From the NCBI GenBank assembly GCA_014383605.1, contig JACNHM010000492.1:1-23458 (forward strand): a DNA stretch of 23,458 nt, read 5' to 3'. Positions 11,123 to 18,445 of the stretch are shown piece after piece. Below the pieces are notes generated by a model that was not told where the DNA came from, ran no database searches, and saw nothing but the letters and a program-made list of their open reading frames with translations. Positions within the stretch are counted from its first letter, which is position 1, and every line of letters begins with the position of its first letter. This stretch comes from Chloroflexota bacterium (GTDB lineage Bacteria > Chloroflexota > Anaerolineae > UBA3071). The position numbers and the translations under genes were made by a program.

Positions 11123-12291
11123 GCAAGATTTCCATTCTCTGCGCCAACCTGTCCAGCAACGCGCTGGGACGGGCTTACCTCCTGGCCCAAGTGCTGGGCC
11201 GCCGCTACGAGGTGGAGATCCTGGGTCCGATCTTCGGCGAAGGCATCTGGCCGCCCTGCGATACGGGCGAGTTCAACATCAAATCGGTGCGCGGCAGCCA
11301 CTTCCCTCGCTTCTTCCTGGCCATGCGGGAACTCCTGCGCCAGATTGAGGGAGACGTTGTCTATGCCGTGAAGCCGCGCCCAGCCAGCTTCGGGGTGGGG
11401 TTGCTGGCCAAGCGGCTGCGAGGGATGCCACTGGTGCTGGATATTGACGATTGGGACATCGAGGGGGAATATGCGCTGAACCGCTGGCGCAGACTGCTCG
11501 GCCTCGTCGCTCGGCTGCATAATCCCTACGCCAGCCAGTACCTGCTGCTCATGGAACGGCTCATCCCCCAGGCCGATGCCGTCACCACCGTTTCCAGCCT
11601 GCTGCAGCAGCGCTTCGGCGGCGTGTACGTGCCGCATGGGCGCGATACAGATCATCTCGATCCCGCACGCTACTCCGGTCAGGCCTTGCGAAAGGCATGG
11701 GGCCTCGACGAGCGCAAGATCGTGATGTTTCTGGGCACCCCCAGACCACACAAGGGGCTTGAGGAACTCATCGTTGCCTTGCACCTTCTGGACGACCTGC
11801 CGCTGACCTTGGTCATCGTGGGCGTGGATCGCAATAACCCGTACACCGAGCGGTTGGCGGCGCTGGGCGGGGAGCGAGTGCACATGCTGGGCATGCAGCC
11901 CTTCGTCGAGATCCCCCGCTACCTGGCCGCGGCCGACCTGGTGGCGCTGCCGCAGCGGGACATCCCCTTCGCCCGCGCCCAGGTGCCGGCCAAGGTGTTT
12001 GATGCCATGGCCATGGCTCGGCCCATCGTAGCCACCGCCGCGGGCGACCTGCCGCAGATCCTAGACGGGTGTGGGCTGATCGTCCCGCCCGGCGATGTGC
12101 AGGCGCTGGCCGAAGCCATCCGCCATCTGGCGCTCGACGCGCCATTCGCAAAGGGACTGGGCCAACGGGCACGACAGCGCTGCATCGAACGCTACAGTTG
12201 GGACGTGATGGAAGAGACGCTGCATCAGCTCTTCCAAAACGTGCTCAACGGTAGAGACTGGAGTGTTAAGATTCGATGCACACTCCATTAG
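11119..12291 (+). CDS. GT4 family glycosyltransferase
   Basis: 390 residues with two Rossmann-like halves (GT-B). Seen: LSSNALGRAYLLAQ at the N-terminus, LVLDIDDWD near 106-113, the linker TTVSS, FLGTPRPHKGLEEL as the C-terminal donor-domain start, VPAKVFDAMAMARPIVAT in the nucleotide-sugar binding region, and GLIVPPGD. The classic E-x7-E is replaced by the PAKVFDAM form seen in some GT4 proteins. It overlaps the GT2 stop by ATGA and is followed after 15 bases by the membrane glycosyltransferase. Donor and acceptor sugar cannot be named from sequence. Its last codons fall inside a hairpin at 12259-12287. Confidence 0.9.
   Translation: MSKISILCANLSSNALGRAYLLAQVLGRRYEVEILGPIFGEGIWPPCDTGEFNIKSVRGSHFPRFFLAMRELLRQIEGDVVYAVKPRPASFGVGLLAKRLRGMPLVLDIDDWDIEGEYALNRWRRLLGLVARLHNPYASQYLLLMERLIPQADAVTTVSSLLQQRFGGVYVPHGRDTDHLDPARYSGQALRKAWGLDERKIVMFLGTPRPHKGLEELIVALHLLDDLPLTLVIVGVDRNNPYTERLAALGGERVHMLGMQPFVEIPRYLAAADLVALPQRDIPFARAQVPAKVFDAMAMARPIVATAAGDLPQILDGCGLIVPPGDVQALAEAIRHLALDAPFAKGLGQRARQRCIERYSWDVMEETLHQLFQNVLNGRDWSVKIRCTLH
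12259..12287. repeat. Hairpin at the end of the GT4 gene
   Basis: TGGAGTGT (12259-12266) pairs perfectly with ACACTCCA (12280-12287) around a 13-nt loop, ending just before the GT4 stop codon. No T run follows. It coincides with the left edge of the AT-richer segment that contains the next gene, so it may mark a junction rather than a regulatory site. Confidence 0.45.
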
Positions 12292-12306
12292 CTGGAGCAC
12301 ATCACC

Positions 12307-13926
12307 ATGGGACACGGTCACCATATCAATGCACCGTCTTCGAACAGTAGCCTCTCCTCCTGGTTAGACGGCGCTCTCAGCTCAGTGCACCAATTGATCA
12401 AAAGCCGGTGGTGTTTTCCCACTGTAATGATGACGTTGCTGGTGTTGCAATCGCTATGCCTGGACTCGTACCTAGATACAGGTGGCGATAATGCGCTGTA
12501 CATTATCCTCGCCCGCTCGCTGGCTGAAGGCAACGGCTATCGTCTGGCTAACACTCCTGACAATCTACCCTTCGCCAAGGCCCCACCTGCCTTTCCTATT
12601 ATGCTGGCACCATTGACCTTGCTGGATGGTAACAACCTACGACTGCTGAAGCTATCCTCGGTCGCTTCCTTTTGGCTCGCTCTGCTGCCACTGTACTATC
12701 TGGTGCGGCCAGCCCTTGGTGTCCCAGGTGCACGTGTTCTAATTCTGCTGAGCATCACCAATCCCTGGCTATTTCGTTACGCCAATACTGTGCGACCAGA
12801 AGGCCTCTATCTCCTCTTCTCGCTGGCAACGTTGGCTCTATTCGCACGCTCAAATGATCGGTCTGCCCAGAGTCTCGTGACCCTCTCCCTGGCCGCACTC
12901 TGCGCTGCATTGGCGTTTCTGACCCGCAGCATAGGCGTGAGCCTTATGCTTGCACTGCTTGTGGTCCTGGCCCGGCGGCGGCACTGGCAAGGTGCTCTTG
13001 CCACGGTGGCGGTCTACGTAGTAGCACTGGCGCCCTGGTTGGTTTACTCCTGGGGCCTGCCGGCCGAGATTCGACAGAACAACTACCTCCGGGATCTCTT
13101 TGCCACTGGCGGGGACTCACATGGCTTCACGGCTCTAATCACGCAACCTGTCCACTTGGGTCACCTTGCTCTCAAGAACCTCCCCACCTACATCGATTCC
13201 TGGGCTGGGGCATTGCTCTACGCACCTACCCGTTTCCTCTCCCTGACGGCTCAATATGTGCCAGCTTTTTCTCTCGTGCCCTACTTGCTGGGCTTGGCTG
13301 TGCTGGCCAGTTTGCTTTGGGGCATCTGGCGATCTCTCCGTCGAGAGGTTGACCCCCTGGCCGTGTATCTCGTCGGCTACATGGTCATTTGCCTGGTGTG
13401 GCCTTGGCAAGGCGAAAAGTTCATTGTTCCAGTCATCCCAGTAGCGCTATTCTTTTTGGCCGGTCCTGTGGGTGTTGCCGAAGCGCTGCTCACGCGATCC
13501 GAACGGCGAAACTTGCCGCTGTTACCCGTGCTGGCTGTGCTCCTCTTGGTCCTCAATCTGGCTGCTGATACCGCCATCACCCTGCGCCGCGATAAGAACC
13601 CATACCCACCTGAGTGGCTGAACTACTTCACGGTTGCCGATTGGACCGCTATTCATCTTCCTGAGGATGCAGTGGTTATGGCACGCAAACCCTATCTGTT
13701 TCATCTTCGCTCAGGCCATTTGACTGTTCCTTACCCACCCGTTGAAGACGCTGCTGGCATCCTGACCTACTTGGGCAGATGTGGAGCGAATTACATCGTC
13801 GTTGGAACAGTGCGTCCTGAAGAGGAGAGTCTCATGATTGGGATCATCGGCCACCACATGGAGATGTTCACTTTGGAATACGCCATTGGCCCACCTACCA
13901 CTGAACTCTATCGCGTCCTCCCATGA
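12307..13926 (+). CDS. ArnT/GT39-like integral membrane glycosyltransferase (GT-C fold)
   Basis: 539 residues with about 10-12 hydrophobic helices, and a first outer loop LDTGGDNALYIILARSLAEG (Asp57, Asp61) that matches the acidic loop of GT39/ArnT-type enzymes, then a soluble C-terminal stretch from about 430. Such enzymes use polyprenyl-phosphate sugars as donors on the outer face of the cytoplasmic membrane, so this one would act after the flippase. GGAG at 12294-12297 precedes the ATG by 9 bases. Base composition is lower than the neighbours: about 47-52% GC in lines I counted versus about 72% in a line from the GT4 at 16431. This suggests separate ancestry. Stop overlaps the next start as ATGA. 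Confidence 0.85.
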   Translation: MGHGHHINAPSSNSSLSSWLDGALSSVHQLIKSRWCFPTVMMTLLVLQSLCLDSYLDTGGDNALYIILARSLAEGNGYRLANTPDNLPFAKAPPAFPIMLAPLTLLDGNNLRLLKLSSVASFWLALLPLYYLVRPALGVPGARVLILLSITNPWLFRYANTVRPEGLYLLFSLATLALFARSNDRSAQSLVTLSLAALCAALAFLTRSIGVSLMLALLVVLARRRHWQGALATVAVYVVALAPWLVYSWGLPAEIRQNNYLRDLFATGGDSHGFTALITQPVHLGHLALKNLPTYIDSWAGALLYAPTRFLSLTAQYVPAFSLVPYLLGLAVLASLLWGIWRSLRREVDPLAVYLVGYMVICLVWPWQGEKFIVPVIPVALFFLAGPVGVAEALLTRSERRNLPLLPVLAVLLLVLNLAADTAITLRRDKNPYPPEWLNYFTVADWTAIHLPEDAVVMARKPYLFHLRSGHLTVPYPPVEDAAGILTYLGRCGANYIVVGTVRPEEESLMIGIIGHHMEMFTLEYAIGPPTTELYRVLP

Positions 13927-15317
13927 TTTCTAGATACCCACAACTTATTCAAGAAAACCTGCGTCAAACCGCAGACATCCTTGGAGAAGCGTCCGGCCTG
14001 GTTTCCGTGCTCCTCCTGGGCTCCGCCGCCCGCGGCGAGCTGGCCTACGCCGACGTGGCCGGGCAGCTGCAAGTGTTCAGCGACTACGAGTTGCTGGTGG
14101 TGACCGGGCGGAGGCTGCCGGGGCGAGAGCGGCAACGCATCGCGGCGCAACTGACGGAACTGGAACGGGGGTTCGGCCAGCGCAACCCGCTCTTTCACCT
14201 GGACGTCATCTTCCGTGAGCGGCGACGGCTGCGCACGCTGCCGCGCATCATCTTCACCTACGAGCTCAAGGCCAACGCTCAGGTGCTGCGCGGCGAGGAC
14301 GTGCGCCACCTGCTGCCCGAGGTCACGCCAGCCAACCTCGACCTGCGCAACAGCAACGAGATCCTCCTCAAGCGGCTGTGGGCCATCCTGCTGCACACGC
14401 CCCGCCGCCTGCTGCGCGGGCCGCTGACCGCGCTGGAGGAGATGGTCTGGGGCTACGTGCTCTGCCGCAACGCCCTGGATCTGACCACGGTGCTGCTGCC
14501 GCACTGCGGCGTGCTCTTGCCCTCCTACGGCCAGCGGGTGCAGTACCTGGCCGAGCACTACGGCCAACTGGGACTAACGCCGCGCTTCGGAGAGGATTTT
14601 CCGGCCTTCCTGAGCACTTGCCTGCAGGAGCGCCAGAGCCTGCGTTTCTCCGAACCACTGCCAAATCGCTATGCGAAAAGCATCAACTACCTGATGGAAG
14701 CCTTGGCATTCCTGCTTGATCAGGTGAACACAACCACAGCATTTCGGGAGAAGCAAGAACCCCCGCCCCCTCGCGGGGGGAGGACAGGAGAGGGTGGGTT
14801 CGACACAACGAGAATCCCACCCTCCCCTTACCCCTCCCTCAAAGGGAGGGGAAACACTCTCTCCTCTGAACACCTGCCACCGGACGAATCCCTGGCCCAA
14901 CGGCTGGCCACTGATTCCCGTCGCCTGTTCAACGAACGGCCCATCTCCCCTGGCGAGTGGGTCAACCTGGCGCGACTGACAATTGACTATGCGAAAGACG
15001 AGGGCCCGCTGGCGGCTATCCGCTGGCTGTGCGCTCCAAGGAAGGGCCTCGCCACCGCCGGCCTGCTGGCAGCGCATCAGGCGCTGGTCGCCCATCAGGC
15101 CGGACAGGACGACGAGGCGGCCAGGCAGTTAGCGCAATCGGCCCGGCGGCTGGCCCGCATTGCCGTGACGCCTCTCCCCCTGCTGGAAGGCGACTTCGCC
15201 GACCGCTGGCTGACGCTGCGCCGCGCCTGGGGCGATTTCTGGCGGGAGGCGGTGCGGCTGGGCGATCCGAAGTACCGGCAGCGCTTCGACCTGGTGATGG
15301 AGTGGGAGGATGGCTGA
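13923..15317 (+). CDS. Nucleotidyltransferase-domain protein, module B, with in-frame repeat insertion
   Basis: 464 residues. Nucleotidyltransferase core: LLGSAARGEL (31-40), D54-Y-E56 in FSDYELLVV, and D94 in FHLDVIF. The second acidic position is Glu instead of Asp, which is tolerated in some pol-beta relatives but could affect metal binding. The region after about 110 is helical and ends with TPR-like segments rich in Ala/Leu/Arg. Residues about 279-309 are a Pro/Gly/Arg-rich insert coded by a palindromic element (14762-14851); flanking sequence resumes in frame. The first ~25 codons are AT-richer like the preceding gene, while the rest is GC-rich. It overlaps the membrane glycosyltransferase stop (ATGA) and the next hydrolase by 8 bases. 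The gene pair repeats the order of module A; acceptor unknown. Confidence 0.78.
   Translation: MISRYPQLIQENLRQTADILGEASGLVSVLLLGSAARGELAYADVAGQLQVFSDYELLVVTGRRLPGRERQRIAAQLTELERGFGQRNPLFHLDVIFRERRRLRTLPRIIFTYELKANAQVLRGEDVRHLLPEVTPANLDLRNSNEILLKRLWAILLHTPRRLLRGPLTALEEMVWGYVLCRNALDLTTVLLPHCGVLLPSYGQRVQYLAEHYGQLGLTPRFGEDFPAFLSTCLQERQSLRFSEPLPNRYAKSINYLMEALAFLLDQVNTTTAFREKQEPPPPRGGRTGEGGFDTTRIPPSPYPSLKGRGNTLSSEHLPPDESLAQRLATDSRRLFNERPISPGEWVNLARLTIDYAKDEGPLAAIRWLCAPRKGLATAGLLAAHQALVAHQAGQDDEAARQLAQSARRLARIAVTPLPLLEGDFADRWLTLRRAWGDFWREAVRLGDPKYRQRFDLVMEWEDG
14762..14851. repeat. Palindromic REP-like element inserted inside a coding sequence
   Basis: Arms converge on AGGGTGGG (14791-14798) and CCCACCCT (14816-14823) around a 17-nt centre, and pairing continues outward imperfectly. 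The right arm itself forms a perfect 9-bp hairpin, CCCCTCCCT (14831-14839) with AGGGAGGGG (14843-14851), and the left arm has CCCCC/GGGGG. Translated in frame it gives a low-complexity peptide beginning PPPPRGGRTGEGG. Its sharp difference from both flanks and its internal symmetry mark it as an inserted repeat of the kind normally found between genes. Confidence 0.8.
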
Positions 15318-16434
15318 TACACTGATCATCTTCGTGGACAGCCTGCGTCACGACCAGGCGGCGGCGATGGACTTCCTGGGCCAGTTGCCCACGCTGCATC
15401 CCGTGCGCCCTGGCTTCGGCTACAGCGTCAACATCCACGCCGAGCTCTTCGCCGGCCTCCACCCCGACGACGTGGGCTACTTCTGCGAGTGGATGGTCAA
15501 CCCCTCGGCAGCGCCGGGCCGCCGCTACCGCCCGCTGCTGCCGCTGCTGGACACCATCTTCCGTCCCTACGTGCTGAACCGCGGCCTGCAACGACTGCTG
15601 ACCCGTGGCTACCGTCCCGACCACGTCATGCCCAACATCCCGCTGCGTGACCTGGACAAGTTCGCCGTGGCCGGAGAGCACATCCTCTCGCCTCGCTTCC
15701 CCCAGCCCACGCTTTTCAGCGAACATCCGGGCCTGCACGTGCTGTCCTACCGGGGCATCGCCCCCAAGGGGTCACGCGACGAAGCGATCGCCCGCCGGGC
15801 GCTGGCGGCGCTGGCCGAGCATCGGCAGCTCTTCGTGCCCCTGCCCGACCTGGATGGCCTCGGCCACAGTCACGGCGTGGACAGGCCGGAACACAACGCA
15901 CACCTGGCCCGGCTGGACGGCTGGGTGGCCGAGCTGGCACAGGAGTTCCGCCGCCGCTACCCGGCAGGGCACCTTTTCGTCGTCTCCGACCACGGCATGG
16001 CCAACGTCCGCGGCGGCGTCCGGCTGGACATCGAGGCGCGCTGCGGGCAACCGGGGCTGCGCCGCTACCTCACCTTCAGCGACGCCACCCTGCTGCGGGG
16101 GTGGATCTACGACGAAACGCTGCGCCAGCCGCTGGCCGATGTCCTGCACTCGCTGCCCCACGGCCAGGTGCTGACGGACGAGGAGCGACAACACTACGGG
16201 CTGACCAATCCCGACTTCGGCGACGTCATCCTGGTGCTGGAGGAGGGCTATTGCTTCCAGCCCAGCACCTTCGCCCGTCACATCCCCAAGGGCATGCATG
16301 GCTACCATCCTGAGCTGCCCAGCCAGTGGGGCATCTTCGCCCACGACGGCCCGCCGCTGGGTGGCCCGCCGCCGCAGGACATGGTGCAGGTCTATCCCCT
16401 CCTGCAGGCTGCGCTGGAGGGTGAACTGCCATGA
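15310..16434 (+). CDS. Alkaline-phosphatase-superfamily (NPP-like) phosphodiesterase, module B
   Basis: 374 residues. Metal ligands in order: Asp10 (IIFVDSLRHD), Asp182 and His186 (DLDGLGH), Asp227-His228 (VSDHGM) and His330 (GMHGYHPE). The nucleophile is less clear: Ser39 in GYSVNIHAELFAGL is the best-spaced candidate, where the module A copy has Thr48 in TRPA. The C-terminal GMHGY-x-PE block is nearly the same as in the module A enzyme, while the rest is well diverged, so the two are paralogues from an old split rather than a recent duplication. No signal peptide or membrane helix, hence probably cytoplasmic. It overlaps the nucleotidyltransferase by 8 bases and the GT4 start by ATGA. It probably hydrolyses a phosphodiester or pyrophosphate; substrate unknown. 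Confidence 0.82.
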   Translation: MADTLIIFVDSLRHDQAAAMDFLGQLPTLHPVRPGFGYSVNIHAELFAGLHPDDVGYFCEWMVNPSAAPGRRYRPLLPLLDTIFRPYVLNRGLQRLLTRGYRPDHVMPNIPLRDLDKFAVAGEHILSPRFPQPTLFSEHPGLHVLSYRGIAPKGSRDEAIARRALAALAEHRQLFVPLPDLDGLGHSHGVDRPEHNAHLARLDGWVAELAQEFRRRYPAGHLFVVSDHGMANVRGGVRLDIEARCGQPGLRRYLTFSDATLLRGWIYDETLRQPLADVLHSLPHGQVLTDEERQHYGLTNPDFGDVILVLEEGYCFQPSTFARHIPKGMHGYHPELPSQWGIFAHDGPPLGGPPPQDMVQVYPLLQAALEGELP

Positions 16435-17558
16435 CCCGCGTGCTGTTCGTGGATCACGCCGAGGCGCTGGGCGGCGCCGAGCGCAGCCTGCTGCTGCTGC
16501 TCAAGCATCTCGACCGGGAGCGTTTCCAACCGCTCTTGGCCTGTAACCCCGGCCCGCTGGCCGAGGCCGCCGCCGGACTGGATGTGTCCATTTTCCTCCT
16601 GGAGATGGCCAAGATGCGGGGAGAGAGGTCAGGCCTCCTGCGGCTGCTGCGCGGCAGCCTGGCCCTGACCAAGGTCATCCGCCGCCAGCGGGTGGACATC
16701 GTGCACAGCAACGTGATGCGGGCCAGCTTCTACGCCGCGCTGGCGGCGACGCTCACCAGTCGGCCGCTGGTCTGGCACGTGCGGGACATCCATCCGCCCG
16801 CCGAGCGCTGGTACGCCCGGCTGATGTGCCGGCGGGCCAAGCGGGTCATCGCCATCTCGCAGGCAGTGGCCGCGGTGCTCCCCTGCCCGGCCAAAGTCGC
16901 CGTCGTGTACAACGGCCTCGACCTGGAGGAGTACCCGCCTGACCTGGACGGGACTCCGGCACGAGCGGAGCTGGGGCTGCCGACTGACGCAGCGGTGGCG
17001 GGCATCGTGGGGCGGCTGCAGCCGTGGAAAGGGCAGGATCGTTTCCTGCGGGCGGCGGCGCGAGTGGCGCAGCAACTGCCCCAGACTCGCTTCCTGGTCG
17101 TCGGCGGGGCCATCTTCGGCGGCGGCGCAGCGTACGAGACACGGTTACGCCAACTCGCCGCCGACCTGGGCCTGGCCGAACGGATCGTCTTCACCGGCCA
17201 TCGGGAGGACCTGCCGCCGTTGCTGGCGGCGCTGGACGTGCTCGTGCACTGCTCCGACGCCGAACCGTTTGGCCGCGTGCTCATCGAGGGCATGGCCGCC
17301 CGCCGCCCGCTGGTGGCCTTCGCTGACGGCGCCGTGCCCGAGATCGTGCAGCACGGCGAGACAGGGCTGCTGGTGCAGCCGGGCGACGAGCAGGCGCTGG
17401 CCGCAGCCATGGTTGAGCTGCTGAGCGACCGGCAGCGCTGCCGGCGGATGGGTGCCGCGGGCCGCCGCCGCGTCGCAGAGCACTTCACCGCCGCCCAGAC
17501 CGCCCGCAGCGTGGAAGCCGTGTACAGCCATCTCCTCAACCTGGGAGGATCAGGGTGA
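16431..17558 (+). CDS. GT4 family glycosyltransferase
   Basis: 375 residues, GT-B fold. Acceptor domain begins with VLFVDHAEALGGAERSL (GGAE at 14-17); donor domain has GRLQPWKGQ with Arg195 and Lys200, which contact the nucleotide-sugar phosphates in this family, and E-x7-E with Glu278 and Glu286 in EPFGRVLIE. VVYNGLD precedes the donor domain. It is a retaining transferase using an NDP-sugar at the cytoplasmic face of the membrane. Start overlaps the hydrolase stop (ATGA) and its stop overlaps the methyltransferase GTG (GTGA), so it is locked into the module B operon. Sugar specificity cannot be read from sequence. Confidence 0.93.
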   Translation: MTRVLFVDHAEALGGAERSLLLLLKHLDRERFQPLLACNPGPLAEAAAGLDVSIFLLEMAKMRGERSGLLRLLRGSLALTKVIRRQRVDIVHSNVMRASFYAALAATLTSRPLVWHVRDIHPPAERWYARLMCRRAKRVIAISQAVAAVLPCPAKVAVVYNGLDLEEYPPDLDGTPARAELGLPTDAAVAGIVGRLQPWKGQDRFLRAAARVAQQLPQTRFLVVGGAIFGGGAAYETRLRQLAADLGLAERIVFTGHREDLPPLLAALDVLVHCSDAEPFGRVLIEGMAARRPLVAFADGAVPEIVQHGETGLLVQPGDEQALAAAMVELLSDRQRCRRMGAAGRRRVAEHFTAAQTARSVEAVYSHLLNLGGSG

Positions 17559-18442
17559 ACTCTGAGACGATCAGCAAGCTGTGGCAATACGTCAACTGCG
17601 CCCTGTGCGGAGCGGATCAGCCAGCGCTGCTGACCCACGACTGGCAGACGGTGACCGGCCAGCGCTACACCTTCAACCTGGTGCGCTGCCAGCACTGCGG
17701 ACTGGTCTACGTCAACCCGCGGTTGAACCGGCAAGCGCTCACCGGCTCGGTCGGAGGCGGCGCCTGGCGCAGCGCGATGGAACTGCATCGCACCATCTAC
17801 GAAGCAGGCTGTCGTCGCCTGCGCCAGTTGCTGCGCAGCGCCAGCGGCGGCAGCCCCACCCTCCTGGACGTGGGCTGCGCCTATGGCGATTTTTTGACCG
17901 TAGCGCGGGAACAGGGCTTCGATGTCGTCGGCGTGGAAATTGACCGTCCCGCGGCCGCCGCCGCCCGCCAGCGCGGCTTCGTCGTGCACGAGGACTTCCT
18001 GGAGAAGCTCGCCTTGCCCGGCGAGTCCTTCGATGCGCTCACCCTGTGGGACGTGATCGAACACGCCAGCGATCCCCAAGCTCTGCTGGCGGAAGCTGTG
18101 CGCTTGCTCAAGCCCGGCGGCGTCCTGTGCTTCCACACCGGCAACGCCGCCTTCCAGGTGCCCAAGGGACGTGTCCTGGCCGCCCTGCGCCCAGGCCGAG
18201 GGCCGTACAACGCGCCGGTGCAGCACATGTACCACTTCTCCGCCAGCACCAGTCGGGCGCTGCTGGCGCGGGGTGGCAAGTTCGATCACCTGGAGGTCAC
18301 CCATCTGGACACCATACGCTACCGGCAGCGGCGCAAGTACCTGGCGATGAAGGCGTACAACGAGGCCACCCGCCTGTTGGCCCGCTTGGGATTGCCACTG
18401 TGGACCAGCTCCCTGGCCGTGTTGGCACGAAAGGCAGGATAG
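17555..18442 (+). CDS. Class I SAM-dependent methyltransferase with N-terminal zinc ribbon
   Basis: 295 residues starting at GTG, whose TGA overlap with the upstream stop (GTGA) favours this start. A zinc ribbon is formed by Cys15-x2-Cys18 and Cys45-x2-Cys48. The methyltransferase domain follows: motif I LLDVGCAYG (103-111), acidic loop VGVEID ending at 130, LTLWDVIEH (162-170) and LKPGG (185-189). This is the Methyltransf_23-like form often found in polysaccharide clusters, where it methylates a sugar hydroxyl or an end residue of the chain. It lies between two GT4 genes, with 3 bases to the next start. The target is inferred from context only. Confidence 0.9.
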   Translation: MNSETISKLWQYVNCALCGADQPALLTHDWQTVTGQRYTFNLVRCQHCGLVYVNPRLNRQALTGSVGGGAWRSAMELHRTIYEAGCRRLRQLLRSASGGSPTLLDVGCAYGDFLTVAREQGFDVVGVEIDRPAAAAARQRGFVVHEDFLEKLALPGESFDALTLWDVIEHASDPQALLAEAVRLLKPGGVLCFHTGNAAFQVPKGRVLAALRPGRGPYNAPVQHMYHFSASTSRALLARGGKFDHLEVTHLDTIRYRQRRKYLAMKAYNEATRLLARLGLPLWTSSLAVLARKAG

Positions 18443-18445
18443 GCT

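Noticed and set aside
12259..12287. Intrinsic terminator after the GT4 gene
   Set aside because: The hairpin has no T run and lies inside the coding end of the gene.
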